Source: Xenoacremonium recifei
Lineage: Eukaryota; Ascomycota; Sordariomycetes; Hypocreales; Nectriaceae
Assembly: GCA_012184525.1 (NCBI GenBank)
Contig: WOFQ01000002.1
Location: forward strand, 1,674,001-1,738,000
Length of the DNA: 64,000 bases
Reading direction: 5' to 3'
The notes below the pieces were generated by a model. The model had not been told where the DNA came from and made no database searches. It saw only the letters and a program-made list of their open reading frames with translations. The translations under genes were made by a program, and so were the position numbers. Position 1 is the first letter of the stretch, and every line of letters starts with the position of its first letter. Positions 56,234 through 64,000 of this stretch are shown one piece after another.

Positions 56234-57241
56234 CTAGGGCTTACCCCAACCCTTCTTCAATGTGCCCTTGATCTCGCCCTCAAGAGTCGTAATATTCGAC
56301 GCTAGAGCTCCAGGACCGAGAGGGCCAGGATCATTGTATGGCGACACAATTCGAACACTTCCTCCCGTGACTTCAACAACGGTTCCTCCAGCTAGAGGGA
56401 CGGTTTGGTTGGCGGGCTCATAATCACCAATCCTTTCCCCAATCGCATCTCTCTGAATCAGCGCAACCATGACTTCAGCCACATCAGCAGGGTCTGACCA
56501 ATAATCCTTCTCCATGTCAATTGAAGCCAACTTGTCGGGGTTCTCCAGGTACATCGGCGTGCGCATAATTCCAGGCGCGACTGCAGCCACACGGATTCCG
56601 TAGGTTGGCTCAAGCTTGGCCATGGACCTCACAAACCCGTTAATGGCATGCTTCGTAGCCGAGTAAACTGGTGTCGAGAATGAGGCTTGCTGGCCATTCG
56701 TGCTTGAGACAATGACAATGGTAGTAGGTCTCCTCTCATCATCGTTAAGAGCCCGAGAAATGGCAATCTGGGTAGTCCGGATCGGATGAACCATGTTGAT
56801 ATCAACTTGGGCATACCGATCGCCATGGACTGTGTCGCGACTTTTTCCAGTTCCTGGGGGAACCCAGAAGCTGCTGAAGTCCTAGAATGCGCTCATTAGA
56901 ATGGCTACCAAAATTTGGAGGTTCTTTCTACTTACTGGCTCGAACACGCCGGCACCAGCAACCGCAATATCTACATAGCCGAATTCTTCCTCTGCTTTAG
57001 TGAACATCCGCTCAAGTTGCTCCCATGATGTCACGTCTGTCTTTTGAAATACAGCCCGTCCGTGAGAAGCTGTGGCCTCGGCATGCGAGTCGACGACCTT
57101 TTGGGCCTCTGGTCGCAAGGCGAGGTCTGCAAGGAGTACGTTACATCCTGCAGCCAGCAGTTTAGTTGCCAGGGCAAGATTCAGGCCGCTGCCGGCTCCG
57201 GTTATGATGGCCGTCTTCCCTTGAACACTTTGTGCCGGCAT
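56234..57241 (-). CDS. Short-chain dehydrogenase/reductase (15-PGDH-like)
   Basis: Classical SDR of 317 residues from two exons (57241-56936, 56881-56234). The cofactor site is TGAGSGLNLALATKLLAAG (about residues 14-32) with DLALRP at the acidic beta-2 turn, suggesting NAD+. The NAG element reads VAGAG. Catalytic residues: Ser in IVIVSSTNGQQ and Tyr-x3-Lys in YSATKHA, followed by the conserved VAPGIMRTPMY. The C-terminal extension of about 50 residues (after GGTVVEVTGGSVRIV) is a little longer than typical. It lies in tandem with the methyltransferase. Oxidation of a secondary alcohol is likely, substrate unknown. Confidence 0.9.
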
Positions 57242-57534
57242 TGTGAGGAAATCCGAGACAACGACTTAGGTGGACAAGACCCTGTTCGGAAGAGAGATCA
57301 AAAGCCTGGTAGTTCAGGATTATCTAATGCTTTGGACGATTATCTTTACACGAGATAGTTCAACCACGGCGGGCTGCTGGAGTCCACTGTACGTTCGTCG
57401 ATACCTTCTCCTTTCGCTTCGGTTGCAAGTGGGCATTCTTAAAAAGGGAGGTGGGGAAAGGCATAGATAGAGGCAAATGTCATCCCCAGCTTTCGTGTTT
57501 ATTAGCTCTTCCTATGGAGTGAAACTAGTGAGGA

Positions 57535-59763
57535 TTAACCCGATGAAGATGTAGTCCTGATAGCCGGGAAATGCTGCCGGTGATTCCTCTTCAGGATGTC
57601 TATCCATGTGATCTTCATTCCTGTCGGCGTACGCTTCTCGTTCCATAGTTGTTTGGACAGATCGAGCGAGTTTAACCAGCAGTTCATGCCTGTCTGCTGG
57701 GCCGCCCTCTGATACCAGCCGGTGAACTTTTCCTGGATCTCTGGGTCCTCGGCCTCACAGGAGGCTATGAAAGACGCCCACAGGACTCCAACGCAACCTG
57801 ACATCGTGCAAGTAGCGTCAACCTCCTCGCATCGCAATAGACAGTCCAGAACCTTCGCTACCTTGTCTTGAAGCCAAGACGTATTTACCTCGTATATCCT
57901 TCGGTAGAAATATATATGTAGAGAGTGTATAACAGCGTCGAGGACTATCTCTAGAGTGGCCCTTTTGTCGTTAACTTGCACGGATCGACTTGTCTGCATC
58001 GTACGCTTCATGACGCATCTCTCCAGAGCGCCCTCTAAAGCCTTAGCTCGTGCAAGAAATTCTCGCAGTTGCAGAGTACTGGAAGAGCCATTTTGTTCAA
58101 CCGCATCCTTATCTTTTCCAAGGAAGACAATATGGAACAATAGGAGAACCCAATGTTTGGGTAGTCCCGACACTTTAGAACACATAGATTCTGGTGCGAG
58201 ACCAAGAATGTCACTTCCTGAATCTGCTTCACCATCTTCCATTCCGTCATTTTCTGATATCTCTTCGTCCAGATTATCCCAATTCGGCGGGCGGAACGCC
58301 ATGCTGTCTTCAGGATAAGGGAAGACGCTGACGGACTTTATATCGTTAGACACACGATGCCTATTCTGGAAGTCGATACCACGCATGCATGTACTTTCGT
58401 ATATCAAGCGTTCGAATGCGTATCGTTGGTGCAGAAGGCGAACTTTGCGGGAGCCCTTGCGACCAAGACCCCTGAGCTTGATCAGCTTTTCAGCCTCAAG
58501 AAAGTAATACTCTTCCGTCACTGGATCTCCCGCAAGTGTCGATATCAACACCATGATTTGAAGAGCGATAAGGACAGACTTGTACTTGTGCTTCTTCGGT
58601 AGGTCGTATGCGTTTCTCAGCATTCTGGCGCTGTGTTGATGCGCCTTCTTCTTGTGGCATTCCCCTTCCTCAAGCCACACTGAGGATTGATGTATACCAC
58701 CCAGACTTAAGGCGCTGACAGCCAGAAGGCCATGGAAGGCGCACATGCCAGCATGATCAACTGGCTGATTGAGCGTGAGCAACGCCAGGCAGTCCCGGAC
58801 ATACGGCAAGATCAGTATATGCCAAGGAGTCTTTTCGTGTCGTATTGGTGTAAGATAATTCAGTACAGTTGTCGAGAAATGTTGTAATAGAAAGACGGCA
58901 TTTTTCGGCACGGGACTTTCGGTCGTTGACGCAGGAGATATTGGAGTAGTAGGACTTGGATGGCTGACGAAGGGTAACGAGGAGAACTGGGACATGTGTG
59001 TATCTGGCCATAGTCGTCTGCCATAGGAAGACAGGAAAGGGTCTGTATGCGATGTCCCATCAGCGCCATGAGTAATTGCCTCAGGGCCTATGGAAGAATG
59101 GGGGAGGTTGTTGGGAAAGGGAAGGAATTCGATCTCAGACGTGTCAAGAAGGAATTGTAGAAGGGCGTCCACTGGCATGGAAGCTGCAAATCCTGCAGAG
59201 GATGGAACCAGATCCTCCGGCGCGTCAGTTGCAAGAGGTGCCAACTCAGCACTATGTTGTTTCGCCAGCTCTGTGGCATCTTGCCCGGAAGTCGGCGATG
59301 ATGCGTGTTGGGTTGCCCTGAAAACACCAAAAGGTCCGTGTGAAGCATCAATTTCACCACCACCAGTTGGCTTCTGACTCTCCTCGTCAAGTCGGGCCAA
59401 GTACCGAGGCACATGTCTGTAGGGGAGACTCGAGGTGAGCTGCTCGCTCATCTCCCGACGAGCCTTCTCCGTGAACAACGGCCGACGGAAGCCGGTCCTC
59501 TCGTGCCCAGAACCATCTTCGCAATCAAAGAAGATGTTCTTGCTGTATCCGCCACAACTAAACCCGGACTTGCCGCACTGATAGCAAGTCGGCCGAGCCT
59601 CGTCGCACTTTATCCTGCGGCTGCGACACTGATGCGAGTCAGTTACCAGGGGGCAAAGTCACGAGAGTCTGGGTTCACTTACTGTGTTGCAGCCTCCAAA
59701 CGAACGGGCCTGGATTGTCTCCGCCTCGCGTGTAGGGCTCTGGCCAGCTGATGGAGTTGCCAT
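57535..59763 (-). CDS. Zn2Cys6 transcription factor
   Basis: Two exons (59763-59683, 59628-57535) give 724 residues. The intron splits the zinc cluster: exon 1 ends GGCNT and exon 2 begins CRSRRIKCDEARPTC, so the six Cys fit C-x2-C-x6-C-x6-C-x2-C-x6-C, with the last in YQCGKSGFSC. The C-terminal part resembles the fungal_trans_2 type: AFHGLLAVSALSLGGI, KKKAHQHSARMLRNAY, SVLIALQIMVLISTLAGDP, and TWIDILKRNHRQHFP at the end. A long disordered Ser/Pro stretch lies between. Placed between the SDR (minus) and the permease (plus; divergent), it is a local candidate regulator for them. Confidence 0.9.
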
Positions 59764-60360
59764 TGCTGAGGATACTTTCCTGCTCTCGTGCCTTCATGTT
59801 CCAGGAGGAACGAGGACTGCCCTGGGCGTTGTGGGGAAAGCAGGCTTTTGAGAAGGTAAAAACGAGCGACGGAACGGTATATGAACGATATCTAGTCCAC
59901 CATCCCGAGTCGGGAATGGGTCGGGGATGGCATTCCTGTTTCGCCTCTTCCGGCCCGCAAAATTGAGTCTTCTTATCAGCATGTCCGACGAACTGGACCT
60001 ATCTTCGCGTTGCCTGACCCTGTCATTACCATGTTCAATGGATCTGGGGTTGTAATCGCGTGAAGCGGGCGCAACTCAGATGATGACCAGCCTGTGAATA
60101 GGAGATTTCGACACCAACGGCTGAACCGTACAGCCCGGTATCTAAATCCCAATCCCTATCACAGTTGTCTGGATTTTGCCCCTAGCTCTTATGGCGCGGC
60201 TTGACTTCTTCTGACTCGTTTCTCGCACCTTGGCGAAAGACTCTGACTATATATTCAGCTGCAGTCTCTCGGCTCCCAACAGCGAACCCACATCACTGAC
60301 CTGTCACCATATTTCTTTTACCCCGGATGAGCGTGATACTAGGCTCTCCCCCACATCAAC
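59764..60360. promoter_or_regulatory. Divergent promoter, Zn2Cys6 regulator / amino-acid permease
   Basis: 597 bp between the two opposite start codons. A TATATATTC block lies at about 60248, some 110 bp upstream of the permease ATG. No clear operator identified. Confidence 0.4.
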
Positions 60361-62049
60361 ATGACTTCTAATAGTTCCTCGGTGGCTATGGAAGGCAATG
60401 CCAAAGCAAAGGATATGCTCTACTCTGAAGACAGCCTGGCTCCGGTCACCTCAACCGACCCAGGAGAGCAGTCGAGCATGTCCTATCCATCGGGCATGAA
60501 ACGACAAATCAAATCACGACATGCTCAGATGATTGCTATTGGAGGCAGTATCGGCACGAATCTCTTCATTGGTACCGGTCAAGTCCTTGCCATTGGCGGA
60601 CCTGGCCTGCTTCTTCTGGCCTTCTGCTTGATGGCCATCTTCGTCTTCGGCATTGTCACCACTATTTGCGAACTTGGATCTTTCACTCCTCTACCCGGTA
60701 ACTCGATGTCGACTCTCGGCAGTCGGTACGTTTCTCGGTCGCTCGGTTTCGCTATGGGCTGGCTCTATGTCTATTCCTTCGGCATGATTATCGCCTACGA
60801 GCTCACTGCAATGGTCATCATTATCGATTACTGGCCTAATAACGTGCATCCGGCGGTTTGGATCGCGGTTGGCTTTGTCTTCTTCGTGGCTCTGAATCTC
60901 TGCCCTGTCGGCGTTTATGGAGAATCAGAATTCTGGTTCGCCGGAATCAAGATCATCATGGCGACTGGGCTTCTGCTCTTGTCCCTAATTCTCATGCTTG
61001 GTGGAGGCCCGACTCGCGATCGGCTCGGATACCACTACTGGAACGATCCAGGTGCGACGAAACCATACATCATTGGAGGGTCTGGAGGCCGTTTTACTGC
61101 GTTCCTCTACACCTGGGTATACTCTGGTTTCTCGTTCTTCTTCGCCCCTGAGCAGTTGATTCTTGCCTCTGGTGAAATGATCAACCCTCGCAAGAACCTT
61201 CCGTCAGCCAGCCGACGATTCTTTCTTCGACTTGTCTTCTTCTACGTTTTGGGTGCCGCCGCTGTTGGTGTGATCTGCCCTTCCAACGCGACTGGGCTCA
61301 CTTCTGGAGCTGGTAACGCCAAGGCTTCTCCCTGGGTCATCGCTATTGTCAATGCAAAGATCAAGATCCTGCCTTCAATCATCAATGCCGGTATCCTCAC
61401 TGCCGCCATGTCCGCAGGCAATGCCTACTTGTTCATGTCAGCACGATCTCTGTATTCTCTGGCGGCCATTGGAGATGCCCCCAGAATCTTCACGCGTTGC
61501 AACCGCTGGGGTGTTCCCTATTACGCCGTCCTGGCTGTCAGCTGCTTTGGCTTCTTTGGCTTCCTGACCCTAGATGCTGAGGCCGGAGAGGTTTTCAACT
61601 GGATTGTCAACATCACTAACACAGCCGGTTACACTTCGTGGATCTGCTGCTGTGTTATATACATACGTTTCCGCAAAGCCTATCTTAAAAAGGGAGTCTC
61701 TGTTCCTTATCATTCCAAGATCCAGCCGTACGCTACGTGGGTTTGCCTTTGCATTTGGAGCGTCCTCCTCCTACTCAATGGATTCACTGTGTTCTATCCT
61801 GGGAACTTCACCGCCAGCGGCTTCCTGACGGGTTACGTTGGCATCCCTATCTTTTCGGTGCTTTGGATTGGTCACCAGCTCACGGCTGGGAGGAAGAACG
61901 CATGGTGGCATTCAATTGATAACATTGATCTCGTCACAGGTGTGGAGGAGGTAGAGGCCGAAGCTGAGGCTTGGGATAACCTTGAGAAGGAACGCGAATC
62001 TGCTAAAGGACAGACCTGGCTGGACAAGATCCGAGTTCTTTGGGGATAG
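60361..62049 (+). CDS. Amino-acid permease (APC superfamily, YAT-type)
   Basis: Intronless plasma-membrane permease of 562 residues with about 12 hydrophobic segments. The N-terminus is cytosolic and hydrophilic, followed by the conserved KRQIKSRHAQMIAIGGSIGTNLFIG (helix 1 with the GGSIGT substrate/Na-site motif) typical of fungal AATs. Further markers are FTPLPGNSMSTLGSRYVS (helix 3 region), GFSFFFAPEQLILASGEMINPRKNLPSA, LTAAMSAGNAYLFMSARSLYSLA and WIVNITNTAGYTSWI. The C-terminus carries acidic and lysine-rich residues, possible ubiquitin sites. The subgroup is similar to fungal general or proline/GABA permeases; substrate uncertain. Convergent with the BVMO, 255 bp between stops. Confidence 0.92.
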   Translation: MTSNSSSVAMEGNAKAKDMLYSEDSLAPVTSTDPGEQSSMSYPSGMKRQIKSRHAQMIAIGGSIGTNLFIGTGQVLAIGGPGLLLLAFCLMAIFVFGIVTTICELGSFTPLPGNSMSTLGSRYVSRSLGFAMGWLYVYSFGMIIAYELTAMVIIIDYWPNNVHPAVWIAVGFVFFVALNLCPVGVYGESEFWFAGIKIIMATGLLLLSLILMLGGGPTRDRLGYHYWNDPGATKPYIIGGSGGRFTAFLYTWVYSGFSFFFAPEQLILASGEMINPRKNLPSASRRFFLRLVFFYVLGAAAVGVICPSNATGLTSGAGNAKASPWVIAIVNAKIKILPSIINAGILTAAMSAGNAYLFMSARSLYSLAAIGDAPRIFTRCNRWGVPYYAVLAVSCFGFFGFLTLDAEAGEVFNWIVNITNTAGYTSWICCCVIYIRFRKAYLKKGVSVPYHSKIQPYATWVCLCIWSVLLLLNGFTVFYPGNFTASGFLTGYVGIPIFSVLWIGHQLTAGRKNAWWHSIDNIDLVTGVEEVEAEAEAWDNLEKERESAKGQTWLDKIRVLWG

Positions 62050-62304
62050 ATAGAATTCAAGCAGAATTAGGGAACTCATGTCAATTCTTTTGAGATATCA
62101 CTTGAATCATTCGACTCAATGACCATTAATTAACCTGAAAAAGCTTCCTAATGAGTCGATTAATCCGATTGATGGTTAGACCCAAATCACTCTGAAAGTA
62201 AGAAAGGTTATGAGAAGTTCCCATCCAAAATTAGACACACAAACTAATGGGGGCACTTTTTGAACTCAAACTGGTGCATTTATCCTTGCCTACCTATCTA
62301 CATT

Positions 62305-63975
62305 CTATTTGCATATAAGTCCATCCCATCCATTCTCTTCCTGCTTTCGACATTGGTCGAGATACTCCTTATACGTTCCGTTATACTTGGCTACCCGACG
62401 ACTGGATCTACCCTCGACATTGGTGTTCACACCGGTAGACCAACTATTTACCTCGTTCGACAGGAGTCCATCGCCGCTCTTTGACACGTGCTCATACCAG
62501 GCATCTGCTGCTTCTTGCTTGGGCTCGACGACGGTATAGCCGCTCTTTGCAACATACTTTAGGAGCCCCATAACGACATTGACTGAGTTTTCAATACTTC
62601 GGGGTACGTTTCCAAAAGGTTGGTGAGGTCCCAAGATCATGAAAACATTAGGTAGACCAGGTGCCATAAGACCGAGAAAGGTTCTCGTTTCGTGGTCGGC
62701 CCAGATAGCAGGCTTTCCCTTGGGCGGGTTGCTTGGACCGAAAAGCGGCCGAGAGTCTTTAGCATGCCAGTCAATGGCAGAGAGAGCACCTGTGATGGCG
62801 TCGAACCCGGTGGCAAAGATCAGAACGTCTAGCTCACGGTGCTTCCCGTCACTGGTCGTGATCCCTGTGGGCGTGACGGTAGTTATTGGTGTCTCTTTGA
62901 GGTCAACAAGATGGACGTGGGGCTTGTTGTAGGCCTCAAAGTATCCACTTTCAAGGGGAACTCGCTTTGTTCCAAAGCCATGGTCCTTTGGGATGAGCTT
63001 CTCTGCCAGTACTGGGTCATTGACTCGAGCTCGCATCTTCTCGGCAATCCAGTCAGAATACAGCTTGTTTGCAGCTGGGTCTGTGTATGTGTCTGAGAAA
63101 TTGCTGAGCCACTTCCCAAAGCCTGGCTCGCTGTAGAGCTTCTCCCACAGCGCCAAACGCTCCTCTTCCGAAACTTCAAATGTCTTGCGGGGATCCGGGC
63201 TATATATGAATCCCTGAGGCGCCTTTTCACACATATCAAAGATGGCGTCATAATTCTTCTTATACTCTGCCATTTTCTCTGGTGAGATCTTGGTGTTTCG
63301 AAGCGGTGCGCACCAACTTGCACTTCGTTGAAAGACAGTGAGTGACCCTATGCTGGACTCTTGTGAAACAGCTGTGATAGTTTGGATACCCGTAGCCGCC
63401 GTACCGATAACGCCAATACGCTTGTCCTTTAGGTCTCGGCTGATGTCGAAACCTCTTGGCCAGCGCGACGTGTGGTAGGCTTGGCCTTGGAAGGTCTCAA
63501 TGCCAGGAATAGCAGGTAACTGGGGGGCAGACAGGATTCCCGCACAGGTGATGAGAAATCGGGACCTGTACTTAAACCCTTGGGTGTCTGTGAGAACCCA
63601 GGCTTGGTCGAAGTCTTGCCAGTCTGCAGAGGTGATTCTAGTGTTGAACTGGATGTCTCGGCGAATGTCGTTCTTGTCGCAAAACCGCTGGATGTACTTC
63701 AGAATCTCAGGTTGCGGCGCGAACTCTTCGGTCCAATTCCATTCATCCAAGAATTCTTTGTCCCAGGACAAGTGGTAGGAGACGGACTCTGAATCAAAGC
63801 GAGCTCCCGGGTATCGGTTAAAGTACCATGTTCCCCCAACCTCATCAGCAGCCTCTAAGATTTTGATGTGCCATGAAGGGAGGATTTTTCTGAGGTTGTA
63901 GACACAACTGATGCCAGACAAGCCTGCTCCAATGATGAGGATGTCATATGCCGGGGCAGTGTTGAGCGACCCCAT
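62305..63975 (-). CDS. Baeyer-Villiger-type flavin monooxygenase
   Basis: Type I Baeyer-Villiger monooxygenase-like FAD/NADPH enzyme, expected to insert oxygen next to a ketone carbonyl and give an ester or lactone. Intronless, 556 residues. First FAD-binding GAGLSG at residues 16-21; the BVMO fingerprint FxGxxxHxxxWP is intact as FQGQAYHTSRWP (162-173); the NADPH site reads GVIGTAATGIQ (188-198). RYPGARFDSES and WNWTEEFAPQPEILKYI also match cyclohexanone-monooxygenase-type enzymes, and FATGFDAITGAL is the C-terminal ATG motif. Start MGSLNTAPAYDIL is the first ATG in the frame. Fungal relatives act on cyclic and linear ketones, steroids or polyketides. The upstream promoter is mostly outside the window (25 bp left). 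Confidence 0.93.
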   Translation of the reverse strand: MGSLNTAPAYDILIIGAGLSGISCVYNLRKILPSWHIKILEAADEVGGTWYFNRYPGARFDSESVSYHLSWDKEFLDEWNWTEEFAPQPEILKYIQRFCDKNDIRRDIQFNTRITSADWQDFDQAWVLTDTQGFKYRSRFLITCAGILSAPQLPAIPGIETFQGQAYHTSRWPRGFDISRDLKDKRIGVIGTAATGIQTITAVSQESSIGSLTVFQRSASWCAPLRNTKISPEKMAEYKKNYDAIFDMCEKAPQGFIYSPDPRKTFEVSEEERLALWEKLYSEPGFGKWLSNFSDTYTDPAANKLYSDWIAEKMRARVNDPVLAEKLIPKDHGFGTKRVPLESGYFEAYNKPHVHLVDLKETPITTVTPTGITTSDGKHRELDVLIFATGFDAITGALSAIDWHAKDSRPLFGPSNPPKGKPAIWADHETRTFLGLMAPGLPNVFMILGPHQPFGNVPRSIENSVNVVMGLLKYVAKSGYTVVEPKQEAADAWYEHVSKSGDGLLSNEVNSWSTGVNTNVEGRSSRRVAKYNGTYKEYLDQCRKQEENGWDGLICK

Positions 63976-64000
63976 GTTGCTGTGGGCTCAAGACAATGAC

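Noticed and set aside
1..64000. Search for PKS, NRPS, terpene synthase or DMATS core enzyme
   Set aside because: None of their signature motifs is seen in any long frame, so a classical biosynthetic cluster is not called.
1..64000. tRNA, rRNA, CRISPR array or riboswitch
   Set aside because: No T-loop/acceptor-stem combinations, rRNA segments or regularly spaced repeats were found by eye; CRISPR is not expected in a fungal genome.

Overview
The window is nuclear DNA of a filamentous ascomycete (Pezizomycotina). Evidence: most genes are split by 50-80 bp GT-AG introns; there are three separate loci encoding Zn2Cys6 regulators (one carrying two Zn clusters); the proteins belong to fungal families (TRI12-type and SP-type MFS transporters, a PRISE-type SDR, a CPF-type zinc finger protein); and intergenic spacing is about 0.3-1.9 kb. 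I cannot decide the class (Eurotiomycetes or Sordariomycetes) from sequence alone. Exon joins were made by hand; for the multi-exon genes where I summed exon lengths, the totals are divisible by three.

Layout. 0-3.1 kb: nothing recognisable. 3.1-14.6 kb: SP-family sugar/quinate-type transporter (-) divergent from a RidA protein (+), then MmgE/PrpD protein (+), mitochondrial acyl-CoA dehydrogenase (-), metallo-beta-lactamase-fold lactonase-like hydrolase (-), second SP-family transporter (-). 15.8-26.1 kb: aldehyde dehydrogenase (-) divergent from a zinc alcohol dehydrogenase (+), PRISE reductase (+), Zn2Cys6 regulator (+), mitochondrial class III CoA-transferase (-). 27.8-32.8 kb: quinone/flavodoxin-fold reductase (+), aldo-keto reductase (+), amidase (-). 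33.4-43.5 kb: a remarkable regulator whose single open frame carries two complete Zn2Cys6 transcription-factor modules (+), a TRI12-type MFS pump (-), a carboxylesterase (+), an SDR (+). 44.6-47.1 kb: L-amino-acid oxidase. 48.7-51.5 kb: CPF-type zinc finger protein, followed by a decayed ankyrin-repeat relic. 53.3-64 kb: third SP-type MFS transporter, methyltransferase, SDR, Zn2Cys6 regulator, amino-acid permease, Baeyer-Villiger-type flavin monooxygenase.

How the genes may work together. There is no polyketide, nonribosomal peptide or terpene synthase, so this is not a classical biosynthetic cluster. The enzyme set is catabolic in flavour: ketone oxygenation (BVMO), ester/lactone opening (esterase, MBL hydrolase), alcohol to aldehyde to acid (ADH, ALDH), CoA activation (class III CoA-transferase) and acyl-CoA oxidation (ACAD), with several importers/exporters and local regulators. 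That reading is an inference from family membership and co-location only. The strongest unusual observation is the double Zn2Cys6 regulator at 33.4-37.6 kb.
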